64,000 nucleotides of DNA from Anaerolineales bacterium (GCA_015075725.1 JABTTV010000001.1:3525223-3589222), one strand, 5' to 3'; shown: positions 23,161 through 32,521, counted from the first letter of the stretch. Notes: a model not told the origin generated them from the letters alone. A program made the numbers and translations.

Positions 23161-23733
23161 TCACAAGCCTGGTTTATATTTCAAGTAATCGTCGGGCGTG
23201 TCGAGGTCCTGGAAAATGGTGGGAGTGTCCAGATTCACATATTCGATTTCGTTTGAATGTGCGTTCATAAACTCGCGCATGGACTGCCCTTCCTCCATTA
23301 CCAGAATTTCATCCCAAATCGTTCTTGCCGCCAGCCAGGGATGCCCACGCCTCATCTGGTAACTCGGAACGACAAGACTGGATCTGCTCTTCAAGTACGC
23401 GCTGCAAACCGTACTCACGCTTCCTGCTTCCATTTGGGGCTGGTCGCCGAGACAAATCAACGCTGCCTCTGCTGACGGTTTAACCGCGCTCAATCCACAT
23501 TGTATGGATGCCAGCATCTCGCCATCATCGTTGAGAGCGATCGGGAATTGATGATTGGAGATCGAATTGGCGATTTCCGAATTTGTAACGATAATTATGT
23601 CTTCGACCCCGGCGTTTTGCAGAGTCTCCAACACCTTTCCCAACACGGTCTTATCGTCCCAGGGCAGGAGTAATTTTTGCCTGCCCATGCGAACCGATCT
23701 CCCGGCGGCTAATACAATGGCTGAAATGTTCAT
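23161..23733 (-). CDS. MocA-like nucleotidyltransferase (molybdenum cofactor cytidylyltransferase family)
   Basis: 190 residues. It shows the NTP-binding LAAGRSVRMGRQKLLLPW (residues 8-25), ASIQCGLSAV, and the metal-binding Asp in ICLGDQPQM, followed by RRGHPWLAAR. This is the MocA/MobA-like family, whose MocA members put CMP on the molybdopterin cofactor for xanthine dehydrogenase-type enzymes. It lies 21 bp after a YqeC-MocA fusion, supporting a role in molybdenum hydroxylase maturation. No molybdenum hydroxylase is in the window. Confidence 0.82.
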   Translation of the reverse strand: MNISAIVLAAGRSVRMGRQKLLLPWDDKTVLGKVLETLQNAGVEDIIIVTNSEIANSISNHQFPIALNDDGEMLASIQCGLSAVKPSAEAALICLGDQPQMEAGSVSTVCSAYLKSRSSLVVPSYQMRRGHPWLAARTIWDEILVMEEGQSMREFMNAHSNEIEYVNLDTPTIFQDLDTPDDYLKYKPGL

Positions 23734-23754
23734 TTTCAGCGACCCATTATCATC

Positions 23755-25110
23755 CTAGTTCATCCCCTCAAGATTCTTCAGCCTTTCGTAGTCCTCCGGT
23801 TTGTCCACATCGAAGATCAGGATGTCGTCGTGCCAGGGCAGGTAAGAGACCTGGTGCCTGTCGAAGATGGCGCGGCCACCGATATCACCGGTCAATTGCA
23901 TAAGATCGGGGAAGGTCACCCGGTCGAAGAGCACGGGGTTTGCGCGACGCTCCTCCAGCACGAGAGGAGCGAGGATGGATTGGCGTTCGCTTGCGTGAGA
24001 TTCGATCAATGCGCGAATGACTTCCTCCGGCATTTGCGGCTGGTCTGCCAGCAGAAATACGGCTGAACCCACATTATCTGGCAATTTGTCGATCCCTTTA
24101 GTAACAGATGTGCTCTGCCCCAGTTCGAAATCCGGGTTATGGACGAGGCTCACGGGGAGGTCTCTTAGGTGAGATTCGATTTCAGCGTGGCGAAAGCCTG
24201 TAACGACAACCACCGGTTCAAGTCCCGCGCGAAGCGCAGTTTCTGTCACTTGTCGAACGAAGGGCTTTCCCTTCCAATCCAGTAATTGCTTGAAATGGCC
24301 GTAGCGACTCGACTTCCCAGCCGCGAGGACGATGCCTGCCGTGCGTTCGATGAGACGAAATGTTCCGTGTTCGAGTGACCCAACGACGACTGAATCGAAA
24401 TGATTTAACAATGTGCGTGCCAACCCGCCACCGATGGATTGGAGTTCCGGGGTATCTGCCTGGTTAAGCAGTTCGATCCGCCTTGCTTTTTCGGGGATGT
24501 TTTTCAACGCTCCCATCGGATGCGTGAGGATTCCTAAAAGCGCCTGCGCTGTGATCGTTTCGCCGGGCGCAAGACCGCAAAGCTGGGAGAATAGTTCAGC
24601 GCGATGGACATGTTCTTCATCAAGGGGCATACCGAGGGCGGATAATCCTGAGATATGAACAACGATCTCGGCGAACCCAGGGATGGGAGGTTCATGAGCT
24701 GCGGGAGCCTTGAGCGGTTTCTGTCGCGACCCGTCTGCTTCGATGAGAAGGGGAATGTTTTTTTGCGATGATACTGTGCGCAGCCAGTTCAAAGGATCCT
24801 GTTCAATCGGCTTGGTTTTATCATCTTCGACCTTACCTGTAAATAAAACGATGCCAGTATCCGGAATAACAATATCCTTTTCTGCGCCGACCATGATGTG
24901 ATGATCTGCCAGTGGGATTTGCCACACACCGAGATGCGAGGTCGCCGTGACGAAGACAGGGGAATTCGCATTGTTTTCAGTAATCTGGCGGGCAAGCCGA
25001 AAGAGCGCGGTGGTCTTGCCGCCTGAGCCGATAAAACAAATGATGGGAGCGCGGGCGGTCTGGTCGAGCCGCAACGCACGGAACAAGTTGAGGGGGAGGC
25101 TCATCTTCAT
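23755..25110 (-). CDS. YqeC-like selenium-dependent hydroxylase accessory protein fused to MocA-like nucleotidyltransferase
   Basis: 451 residues. Residues 1 to ~245 match YqeC: a P-loop-like FIGSGGKTTALFRLA, FVTATSHLG, LIEADGSRQKPLKAPAAHEP and SGLSALGMPLDEEHVHR. From about residue 255 comes a MocA-like domain (GIVLAAGKSSRYGHFKQLLD, STSVTKGIDKL, FLLADQPQMP). YqeC is linked to maturation of selenium-dependent molybdenum hydroxylases, but its biochemistry is not settled. The fusion ties both steps to one polypeptide, and the next gene supplies a second, separate MocA-like domain. No clear ribosome binding site precedes the ATG. Confidence 0.82.
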   Translation of the reverse strand: MKMSLPLNLFRALRLDQTARAPIICFIGSGGKTTALFRLARQITENNANSPVFVTATSHLGVWQIPLADHHIMVGAEKDIVIPDTGIVLFTGKVEDDKTKPIEQDPLNWLRTVSSQKNIPLLIEADGSRQKPLKAPAAHEPPIPGFAEIVVHISGLSALGMPLDEEHVHRAELFSQLCGLAPGETITAQALLGILTHPMGALKNIPEKARRIELLNQADTPELQSIGGGLARTLLNHFDSVVVGSLEHGTFRLIERTAGIVLAAGKSSRYGHFKQLLDWKGKPFVRQVTETALRAGLEPVVVVTGFRHAEIESHLRDLPVSLVHNPDFELGQSTSVTKGIDKLPDNVGSAVFLLADQPQMPEEVIRALIESHASERQSILAPLVLEERRANPVLFDRVTFPDLMQLTGDIGGRAIFDRHQVSYLPWHDDILIFDVDKPEDYERLKNLEGMN

Positions 25111-25208
25111 TGTAATTGTATGATAAAACCCCTGAAATGACAGGGAGGGTGGGAGGTGGTCGTATAATGAAAACGTCTTTGCTGCCCCAACTTAACAAGG
25201 GCGTAACC

Positions 25209-26108
25209 ATGAATAAACCTGTTGCTTTGATCGTTGAAGACGACCGCGATATCGTTGCCCTGTTCCGGCATGTTCTCGATGTCGCCGGTTATCAGACCGA
25301 GATTGTCCTGGATGGAAAGGATGCCATGGACCGTCTCGGTGTTATGCGCCCCAATATTGTCCTGTTGGATTTGCAATTGCCGCGCATGTCGGGGGTGGAG
25401 ATCCTGAAGCGGATGCGGGACGACGAGCGGCTCATGCGCGTGCCGGTGGTGGTCATCACCGCGTATGCTCCCTACGCCGACAGCCTGCCCGTCGAACCGG
25501 ATTTGCTCCTCTTAAAACCGGTGGATATCAATCAATTGAGCAATCTCGTCCAGCGGCTGCAAGCCACACAAGGCGCGCTCGATGAACCCACGCATGATTT
25601 TGTCACCGGTTTGTACACGCTCCCGTTCTTCAATGTCCGTATGACGTTCTCGCTCGAGCGGATCAAGCAAAGTTCGTTCCGCCGCTTCGGCGTTCTTTTT
25701 GCGGATGTTTCGCCGATGGATGACCTCAAATCCCACCTCAACGAGAACGAGTTGCGTGAGTTCCTGCGGAAACTTGCTGATCAATTCCGGATCACGCTTC
25801 GCCCGACGGATACCATGGCCTGGTCTCCCGAGAAGCGCATGTTCCTGACCCTTATCGAAGATATTCCAACCCCTGAAGCGCCCTTGAAGATCGCCGGTCG
25901 TTTGAGAGACAGCATGAAGAGATTTCTTGAAACCAACGACCGCGGGCTTGGGCTGCGCGCGAATGTAGGAGTATTGTTATGCGATGCCGATTACGATGAT
26001 ATCAATCAAATCCTCGATGACCTCGACCTGGCTCGTTCCCAATTACGCGCCGGTTTATTTACCAATCCATCCATTTTCGACAGGGAGATGCTTGGTGAAC
26101 GGCGGTAG
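25209..26108 (+). CDS. Response regulator with degenerate GGDEF-like C-terminal domain
   Basis: 299 residues from the ATG at 25209, which has AAGGG at a proper distance; the frame is open 93 bp upstream without a better site. Residues 1-120 are a receiver domain (VALIVEDDRDIVALFRHV, phosphoacceptor Asp in IVLLDLQLPRM, Lys in LLLKPVD). Residues ~130-295 fold like GGDEF (HDFVTGLYTLPFFNVRMTFS, FGVLFADVSPMDDLKSHL), but the catalytic GG[DE]EF is replaced by sequence around AWSPEKRMFL. So it should not make c-di-GMP; it may bind a partner or a nucleotide. It lies just outside the large sensor array and on the opposite strand, and could be a further receiver for it. Confidence 0.8.
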   Translation: MNKPVALIVEDDRDIVALFRHVLDVAGYQTEIVLDGKDAMDRLGVMRPNIVLLDLQLPRMSGVEILKRMRDDERLMRVPVVVITAYAPYADSLPVEPDLLLLKPVDINQLSNLVQRLQATQGALDEPTHDFVTGLYTLPFFNVRMTFSLERIKQSSFRRFGVLFADVSPMDDLKSHLNENELREFLRKLADQFRITLRPTDTMAWSPEKRMFLTLIEDIPTPEAPLKIAGRLRDSMKRFLETNDRGLGLRANVGVLLCDADYDDINQILDDLDLARSQLRAGLFTNPSIFDREMLGERR

Positions 26109-26163
26109 TTCGGCAGTGAATATAATGAAAAAGACGGATAGTGTCCAATATCAAAAATAGGAA

Positions 26164-26274
26164 ATGTCGTTGCGAGCCCGATAGGGCGAAGCAATCCCGG
26201 ATTCCCGGGGAAGATTGCTTCCCTCCGGCAGATTCAGGATAGGCGTCGGGCTGATGCCATCCTCGCAACGACAT
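26164..26274. repeat. Short element with 13-bp perfect terminal inverted repeats
   Basis: ATGTCGTTGCGAG (26164-26176) is exactly complementary to CTCGCAACGACAT (26262-26274). Inside is GAAGCAATCCCGGATTCCCG then GGGAAGATTGCTTC, a second nested hairpin. Elements of the form TTGCGAG...GAAGCAATC...GATTGCTTC...CTCGCAA are widespread in bacterial genomes and this looks like one. With the next element it fills the 343-bp gap 26109-26451. Confidence 0.65.
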
Positions 26275-26304
26275 AATCTGATGTGTCGGATGATAAACAC
26301 TCCT

Positions 26305-26453
26305 AAACATGACTCACCCCGAAATTAAGGTTTCGCGGGTGAGTTCGTTCTTAAGAACAAATGGGACGCTGGTAAACGCGGATTTATAATCCCTTTTCCG
26401 CATAAATCTGCGCTCGTCCGCGTCCCAAATTAAATTCGGGTTAATTATGTTTT
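26305..26453. repeat. MITE-like dispersed repeat, copy 1
   Basis: Shares most of its ~150 bp with 60151-60308. Both begin AAACATGACTCACCCCGAAA and end near TTCGGGGTTAATTATGTTT (one G fewer here), which form imperfect terminal inverted repeats of ~24 bp. Inside are a CTCACCC/GGGTGAG hairpin and a GGGACGC...GCGTCCC hairpin with CGGATTTATAAT between. No reading frame. It lies right at the 3' end of the transporter gene and touches its stop codon. Confidence 0.75.
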
Positions 26454-27399
26454 ATTCATATGGTCCGAATGTATCCTTGGGTAATGCAGGCGGGCGAATC
26501 CACGAGAGCCAGCCGGTCTTTACCGCAGGTGCCATTGGCGCCGGTTTCTCGTACATGACAAGCACAAGGCTTACAGCCAGTCCTGTCGCACCAAGCCATT
26601 GGGTAAATATCAATTTTTCCCCAAGCAGCAGATGGCTGAACAGAATGGCAACCAGTAGTTCAGCCAGCCCAAGAAGCGCGGTTTGCATTCCCCCGATCTT
26701 TTTCACCCCGAGGAACAACGCCACCCGTGAAAAGACGGTCACGAACGTCAAGCCTACAATTGGAAACCATGGGGCATCCGGCGGCGGAAGGGTCCGGTCA
26801 AAGATCAGGTAGGCCGGGACCACAACCGCGCTCATTGACAGAAGGGTATACAACGCAACAGTCGGCGCAGGCACTTCGTACAAAACGCGCTGATTGATGG
26901 GCAGGTGCATCGCATAAAGGATTGCCGCACAGATCATCATGGCGACCCCGCCAAGGTCCATGGGCTTATCAGGGACGTTCGTCAGAAAAAGCACGGCGAG
27001 CGTTGCAAGCGAGATGCGGAAGATCGTCAATCGGCTCGGCGGTTGATGGTCGAGGATCAACCACATCGCCACAAAAAAAGGGTAAAGCGAATATAACAAC
27101 TGTCCCATGTTGGCGTTAAGTCTCTCAAGAGCCAGGTAATAGAATAGCGAACCCAATCCATTGATCATCCCGGCGAGTCCGCATCCGATCAAGCCCACAG
27201 GGAAAATATAGAGATATCGTCTGTCGAATATCGCAATGAAGAGCAGTAGAATCGTCGCGGCGAATCCTGTGCGCAAGGCGACGACAGTGAATGGGGAATA
27301 CCCATGCAGGATGGCGAGTTTGCCGAACACCGGAGTTGTTCCGAGAAAGATCGCAGATGTGATTGCCGCTATGATCCCGGCTGTTTGTTTATTTGCCAA
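26452..27399 (-). CDS. DMT-family transporter (two EamA domains)
   Basis: 315 residues with ten hydrophobic segments in two EamA halves (about 8-142 and 152-290). Early GTTPVFGKLAI and NGLGSLFYYLALERLNANMG are typical of the family, which exports or imports metabolites such as amino acids. Substrate unknown. It is the last gene of the long minus-strand run, 29 bp after the threonine synthase-receiver fusion, so a link to amino-acid export is possible but not shown. The 3' end abuts a MITE-like repeat. Confidence 0.85.
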   Translation of the reverse strand: MANKQTAGIIAAITSAIFLGTTPVFGKLAILHGYSPFTVVALRTGFAATILLLFIAIFDRRYLYIFPVGLIGCGLAGMINGLGSLFYYLALERLNANMGQLLYSLYPFFVAMWLILDHQPPSRLTIFRISLATLAVLFLTNVPDKPMDLGGVAMMICAAILYAMHLPINQRVLYEVPAPTVALYTLLSMSAVVVPAYLIFDRTLPPPDAPWFPIVGLTFVTVFSRVALFLGVKKIGGMQTALLGLAELLVAILFSHLLLGEKLIFTQWLGATGLAVSLVLVMYEKPAPMAPAVKTGWLSWIRPPALPKDTFGPYE

Positions 27400-27428
27400 T
27401 CTCGCCAGCCTTTTTGCAATTCGCAGAA

Positions 27429-29084
27429 TTACTTCAACAAGGACCGCACCTCTTCGAGGAATTCATCGTTGAGGAAATCCCCTTTTTGCAGGAGCGCCTG
27501 AATATGCCCGCTTAATCTGTTCTTTTCGTCAGCAGTCAATTCCTTTGCGGTTGCAACGATAATGGGTATCGTTGCCGTTTCGGGATGAGCGCGCAGCGCT
27601 TCGATAACAGAGTAGCCGTCCATTTCCGGCATCATCAGGTCAAGTACCACAAGATCTGGGAGCTCGCGTTGGATAAGGTCGATGCCGGCACGCCCATTTT
27701 CCGCTTCGAGAATCGTAAAGTTCCCTTGTGATTGCAGAATGCGGCGGATCAAGCGCCTTGCTTCAAGAGTGTCTTCGATAATGGCAACTTTGGGGAAACG
27801 TTCCGGGGCAACCTGAGTGAGTGCGGAGAGCAATCCCTCTTCCTGCGGCGCCTGGGTTACCGAGGGGAACTTGACATCGCGAGCCCAATTTTCACCCAGG
27901 ATGCGCTGCTCGGCGGGCATGGTATGCCCCGTGCAGTTGATCACGACTGTCTCGCTCGGTTTGATGACCCCCGCTCGGATCAATTTGAATAACCCTGCAA
28001 AAGCGGCTCCAGCGGCGGGTTCCGCTGAGATCCCCTCCATCTTGGCAAGTACGTGCATTGCCCGGAATGCCTCTTCGTCGGTCACGCTTTCGAACACCCC
28101 GCCGGTAGAATCGACATGACCTTTGAGAAATTCATATGCGCGTCCCGGATCGCCTGTGGCAAGCGTTTCGATATGTGTCTTGGGCGATGCCACGGGCTCG
28201 GCTTTTGCAAGGCCTTTCTTCCAGCTGTAAACCATCGGTGCGCATCCATCCGCCTGGATTGGTGCGAATGCAGGAATGCGGTCGACCCAACCCATTTGCT
28301 GCATTTCGCGAAACCCCTTATGCACGCCAAGCGGTCCCATTCCGCCACTGATTGCCTGGACGTACCAATCGGGGGTACGTAACTTTGAGTTTTCTCCAGG
28401 TCCGAGGATGTCCGTCAGCTGGTCCGAGATCTCAAAAGCAATTGTTTTCATTGCTTCGATCGAAGTGATCGTTCGGGCACCCATATCCAGATAAAGTTTG
28501 CGCTGACGTGCAAATTCTGCCGCGACCTGTTTGCATTGGTCGTATGACCCGGTTATCTTTATGACCTGACTGCCATATAAGGCAATCTCGCGCATCTTGA
28601 CCGCCGGGACGAGACTTGTAACAAACGCCCAGAGTTTCATCCCGGATCGTGATGCGTAAGCCGAATATGAAATCGCGACATTACCGGTTGATGCGGCGAC
28701 CATTTCCGTAATTCCCGCCTCTTTCAATGCCGCGATTGTTACTGCTGCCTGCCTGTCTTTGAACGAGGCTGTCGGACCTTGACGTTCATCTTTGATGAAA
28801 ATGTTCGGACAACCCAGCATCAAACCGAGGTTTCCGGCGCGGATTAACGGAGTGTAGCCTTCACCCAATGAAAGGCTGGTATTTGGGTTGCGCACCGGGA
28901 GGAGTTCGCGATATCGCCACAGGTCGAATTGCCTGGTCCTGACTTTGTCCCGAAGGGTTTTACCGAGCAATTCATAATCGTATTCCGCTTCGCGCCATTG
29001 ACTGCCGCACTTGGGGCATGTGGTGGAAGTTGGGAAATACGGCGCATTATGCCCGCAGTCCAGGCATTTGATGATAAACGTCAC
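27429..29084 (-). CDS. Threonine synthase-like PLP enzyme fused to a C-terminal response-regulator receiver domain
   Basis: 551 residues, GTG start with AGGAG 7 nt upstream. Residues 1-30 form a zinc ribbon (CLDCGH ... CPKCGSQW). Residues ~70-415 are fold-type II PLP enzyme: PLP lysine in GPTASFKDRQAAV, AASTGNVAISYSAYASRSG, and EPAAGAAFAGLFKLI with NCTGHTMPAEQ. Residues ~430-551 are a complete receiver (KVAIIEDTLEARRLIRRIL, phosphoacceptor in LVVLDLMMPEMDGYS, T in IIVATAKEL, Lys in LLQKGDF). Threonine synthase makes threonine from O-phosphohomoserine. Fusion to a receiver is, as far as I know, not a standard architecture. The receiver's tail (LTADEKNRL...LLQKGDF) closely matches the last receiver of the adjacent hybrid kinase (VTPEQKNQL...LLTKGSF), suggesting it came from that gene. 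No stop or frameshift separates the two parts. Confidence 0.85.
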   Translation of the reverse strand: MTFIIKCLDCGHNAPYFPTSTTCPKCGSQWREAEYDYELLGKTLRDKVRTRQFDLWRYRELLPVRNPNTSLSLGEGYTPLIRAGNLGLMLGCPNIFIKDERQGPTASFKDRQAAVTIAALKEAGITEMVAASTGNVAISYSAYASRSGMKLWAFVTSLVPAVKMREIALYGSQVIKITGSYDQCKQVAAEFARQRKLYLDMGARTITSIEAMKTIAFEISDQLTDILGPGENSKLRTPDWYVQAISGGMGPLGVHKGFREMQQMGWVDRIPAFAPIQADGCAPMVYSWKKGLAKAEPVASPKTHIETLATGDPGRAYEFLKGHVDSTGGVFESVTDEEAFRAMHVLAKMEGISAEPAAGAAFAGLFKLIRAGVIKPSETVVINCTGHTMPAEQRILGENWARDVKFPSVTQAPQEEGLLSALTQVAPERFPKVAIIEDTLEARRLIRRILQSQGNFTILEAENGRAGIDLIQRELPDLVVLDLMMPEMDGYSVIEALRAHPETATIPIIVATAKELTADEKNRLSGHIQALLQKGDFLNDEFLEEVRSLLK

Positions 29085-29158
29085 GTGGTGCTCCTGTGAT
29101 GATTCTTCGATCGTGGAATGGCGAATGCGAACAGCGTGCTAGAGCGTTGTGTACCCTG

Positions 29159-32100
29159 CTATTTGAGCTTGGATTGCATCCGTTCAAGCGAACGCTGGAT
29201 GGAGGTGAGCAATTCCTTTTCGTTGAATGAACCTTTGGTCAATAGCCTCTGACCGTATTCTTTCAATTGGTTTTTTTGTTCCGGGGTGACATCCATCCCG
29301 CTGATGATGATGGCGGGGATGTCTCGAAGTTTGCGATCCGATTGCATCAGTTCGAGGATCTGGAATCCATCCATTTCAGGCATGAACAGGTCCAGGATCA
29401 CGGCCTGGGGCGGGTTCCCCGATGAAAGGATCGTCCAGCCATTATGACCACCTTCCGCCAGGATCGGTTTATAACGCCCGTCGTCTGTGAGCATTTTACC
29501 GATGAGCCGTAGATCGTTCGGGTTATCGTCGATGATCAGTACTTCGCGTATCGTCCCATCGGCGTTGAACCGATCGAGCGAGTTGACAAGGTCTTCTTCC
29601 AGAATCGGTTTGACGAGATAATCCGAAGCGCCGAGGTTGTATCCCTTTTCGACGTCTTCCACGATGCTGCAAATGATGACCGGGATGTTGCGGGTGTCCC
29701 GGTTCGATTTGAGCGAATCCAATACAGCCCAGCCATCGATCCCAGGCATCATGATATCGAGAGTGATCGCAAATGGCTTGACCTTTCTGGCGGTCTCGAC
29801 AGCGCGCGCCGGGTCGGTCAACGGCACAACGTGATAACCCTGCGGCTGGAGATAGCGCTCGTACAACCCGATCACCTGCATGTCGTCATCGATGGTCATG
29901 ATTACCTTGCTGCCATCCAGTTCCGCCTCGATATCCCTGTGATACAAGGGCAGGGTGAAGTAAAAAGTGCTGCCATGGCCTTCCAGGCTGTCGACCCAAA
30001 TCTCACCTCCGTGCATATTTATCAATTGCTTGGAGATCGACAAGCCCAGGCCTGTGCCGCCGCTTTTGCGCGTGGGTGAAGCATCGACCTGCGAGAACGG
30101 CTGGAAGAGTTTTTCCTGGTCCTTGATCGAAATTCCAGGACCCGTATCCCTGACACTGATCCTCACCATGTTCCTGCCCTTCTCCTTGTAAGGACCGACT
30201 TCCACTGAAATGGAGCCTTCCTCGGTGAATTTGGCGGCATTGGAAAGAAGGTTGATCATGACCTGGCGGATGCGGATCGCATCGGCGCGGACGGGAGGTG
30301 TGGACGGATCGATGTTTTGCCTCAGCTCGATCGGTTTATCCTTGACGATGCCGGTCATGGTGGATAACACACTATGGACAAGGTCGGTAATATTGACTTC
30401 GTCGAAGGCTAGTTCCATCTTACCGGCTTCGATCTTGGCGGAATCGAGGATGTCGTTGATCAAGCCCAACAGATGCTGGCCGGAATTGTAAATGGCGGTC
30501 AGGTCCTGCTGCATCAGTTCAGTCACGGGACCATCGATCCCTTTCAGGATCACACGTGAAAAACCGATGATCGAATTCAATGGCGTGCGCAATTCGTGGC
30601 TCATGTTGGCGAGGAACTGGCTTTTTAACCTGTCCGCCTCCCTCATCTCAAGGACCGCATGCTGAGAAAGTTCGAAAGACCGGGCGTTGTCGATCGCAAC
30701 GGCTATCTGGTCAGCGAGTGTTTGCAGAACGGATATTTCATCCTCATTGAAGGCATTGACTTCCTGGGATTGAATATCGATCACACCGATGATGCGCGGA
30801 CCAATGCGAAGAGGGATGGCGGCTTCCGCGCGGGTTTCCGGCAGAAGAGGATCATGAACGTAAAGCGGGTTTTCGGATACATTATTTGCCACGACCACAG
30901 ATCCGCTCGACGCGACCGAACCGACGATCGATTTATCATCGAGCAACACTTGGTATCCCCGTTTTTTCCTTTCAGCACCCGTATCTCCAGTGGCTTCCTT
31001 CAAAATTGCATTAAAACCGGTTTCCTCCACGATGAAGATGGCAGCGTAATAAAACTTGAAACGGTCGGTAAGCAGATTTACCGCCCTGGCAAAAATGGTG
31101 TTAAGGTCGAGGGTGGAAGTGACAAGTTTGCCGATCTCTGCCGAAACCGCAAGATATTCATTTCGGCGGCGAATGGCTTCCTCTGCCATTTTTCGCTCAG
31201 TAATATCCCGCGCCACCCAGAATACCCTCGACTCGTCCATCTTCGTCAGGTTGGCAAGGAACCAGAACAGCCTGCCTCCAAGATTCAACTCGTATTCGAA
31301 TGTGATTTTTTCGGACGACGCAAGGGTGTTACGAACCTTATCCAGGAAATTATCAGCCATATCCTGGGGGAAAAGTTCGTGAAACGTCTTCCCCAGTAAT
31401 TCCTGAGGCGTACGGATAAGGAGAGATGGATTGGTTGGTGCGATCTGCAGATAGCGTCCATCGCGATTAATGACCAACACCACATCTTCCATCGCTGAAA
31501 AGAGAGCGCGGAAGTTCGTTTCAGATTGTTCGACCTGTGTGAACAACTGGTTCTTTTGCACCGCAGCCCCGATTTGCGCCACGATCGTTTCGAGGATGCG
31601 GAGTTCGTCCTGGGTGACCACACGGGCCGGTTCGGAAAATGCGACACCGATCGTCCCGATCACTTCCTTTTCATCGAGCAGCGGCAGGATCAAAAGATTC
31701 TTCGTGCCTCGTTTCAACAAAGGTTCGCGGACAGGCTCAGCCAGGGGGTTATTCTCCACGTCTTTGACGAAAACCGGTTTCCGGGTTCGGATCACCTCTT
31801 CGGTTGGAATGTTGCCGTGAATTGGAAGGAGAAGACCGATATCATTCGTTTGTTCGAATGATCGGCTGGCTTCCGCGGCGAGGACCAGGTGCGATTTTTC
31901 CTCGTTCATCATCGCAATACCCACGTTCTGGGCGTCGAGGAGACTGACCAGATTATCGGAAACACTTTGAAGTGTGGTTTGCAGGTCTAGCGAACTCGCA
32001 ACCGCAGAAACCACTTTATTGACGATCGATAATTCCTGGGCGCGCCGTTGAGTTTCCTGAAACAGGCGTGCGTTCTCCAGAGCCAGTGACAGTTGATCGG

Positions 32101-32521
32101 TCACCTGTCGGATGAGCAACTGTTCGTCGGTGGTGAATGTGCGATTTTGATTTTGATCCACCATTCGCAAGAGCGCCCAATCGTCTTCTCCGAGTTGAAT
32201 GGTGGTCGAGTATGACGTCTCCGATCCTGATAATGGAGGGAGCGCTTCGGTGCGTAAAGTCAACGCGCCTGTGGAACGGCGCTGCGTCCTTCGGGGAGTG
32301 GTGGCAGCTTCGGGGTTTGGCGCAGGAATGGGGGAGGAGTCAGCAGCAGGTTGGCGGGCAACCACCTCGACCTGGGGAGAGGCGGAGGATTCTTCCGGTT
32401 TGGGATGAGGCGCTTCTTTATCGCCCCTCGGCTTGGGAGGCTGTTCCCGGGCAGTTTTCTCCGGCTGGATGCCCTTGAATAGGTTATCAAGACGCTTGTT
32501 GATTTTCTGTTTCTTTGGCAT
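29159..32521 (-). CDS. Hybrid sensor histidine kinase (half-GAF, GAF, PAS, GAF, HisKA, HATPase, two receivers)
   Basis: 1120 residues from the ATG at 32521; the frame is open upstream, but this start (MPKKQKINKRLDNLF) is the usual one for such proteins and overlaps the parA end by 35 bp. Order: Pro-rich linker (1-85); the second half of a GAF (~90-155, STTIQLGEDDW...TDQLSLALENARLF); GAF (~165-330); PAS (~345-460); GAF (~475-635); HisKA with phospho-His in NMSHELRTPLNSIIGFS; HATPase (NLLSNAAKF, VRDTGPGI, GGTGLGLSISK); two receivers (ITLDIMMPGIDGW; AVILDLFMPEMDGFQ). No membrane segment. It is the only kinase of the sensor array and so its likely hub. Confidence 0.9.
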   Translation of the reverse strand: MPKKQKINKRLDNLFKGIQPEKTAREQPPKPRGDKEAPHPKPEESSASPQVEVVARQPAADSSPIPAPNPEAATTPRRTQRRSTGALTLRTEALPPLSGSETSYSTTIQLGEDDWALLRMVDQNQNRTFTTDEQLLIRQVTDQLSLALENARLFQETQRRAQELSIVNKVVSAVASSLDLQTTLQSVSDNLVSLLDAQNVGIAMMNEEKSHLVLAAEASRSFEQTNDIGLLLPIHGNIPTEEVIRTRKPVFVKDVENNPLAEPVREPLLKRGTKNLLILPLLDEKEVIGTIGVAFSEPARVVTQDELRILETIVAQIGAAVQKNQLFTQVEQSETNFRALFSAMEDVVLVINRDGRYLQIAPTNPSLLIRTPQELLGKTFHELFPQDMADNFLDKVRNTLASSEKITFEYELNLGGRLFWFLANLTKMDESRVFWVARDITERKMAEEAIRRRNEYLAVSAEIGKLVTSTLDLNTIFARAVNLLTDRFKFYYAAIFIVEETGFNAILKEATGDTGAERKKRGYQVLLDDKSIVGSVASSGSVVVANNVSENPLYVHDPLLPETRAEAAIPLRIGPRIIGVIDIQSQEVNAFNEDEISVLQTLADQIAVAIDNARSFELSQHAVLEMREADRLKSQFLANMSHELRTPLNSIIGFSRVILKGIDGPVTELMQQDLTAIYNSGQHLLGLINDILDSAKIEAGKMELAFDEVNITDLVHSVLSTMTGIVKDKPIELRQNIDPSTPPVRADAIRIRQVMINLLSNAAKFTEEGSISVEVGPYKEKGRNMVRISVRDTGPGISIKDQEKLFQPFSQVDASPTRKSGGTGLGLSISKQLINMHGGEIWVDSLEGHGSTFYFTLPLYHRDIEAELDGSKVIMTIDDDMQVIGLYERYLQPQGYHVVPLTDPARAVETARKVKPFAITLDIMMPGIDGWAVLDSLKSNRDTRNIPVIICSIVEDVEKGYNLGASDYLVKPILEEDLVNSLDRFNADGTIREVLIIDDNPNDLRLIGKMLTDDGRYKPILAEGGHNGWTILSSGNPPQAVILDLFMPEMDGFQILELMQSDRKLRDIPAIIISGMDVTPEQKNQLKEYGQRLLTKGSFNEKELLTSIQRSLERMQSKLK

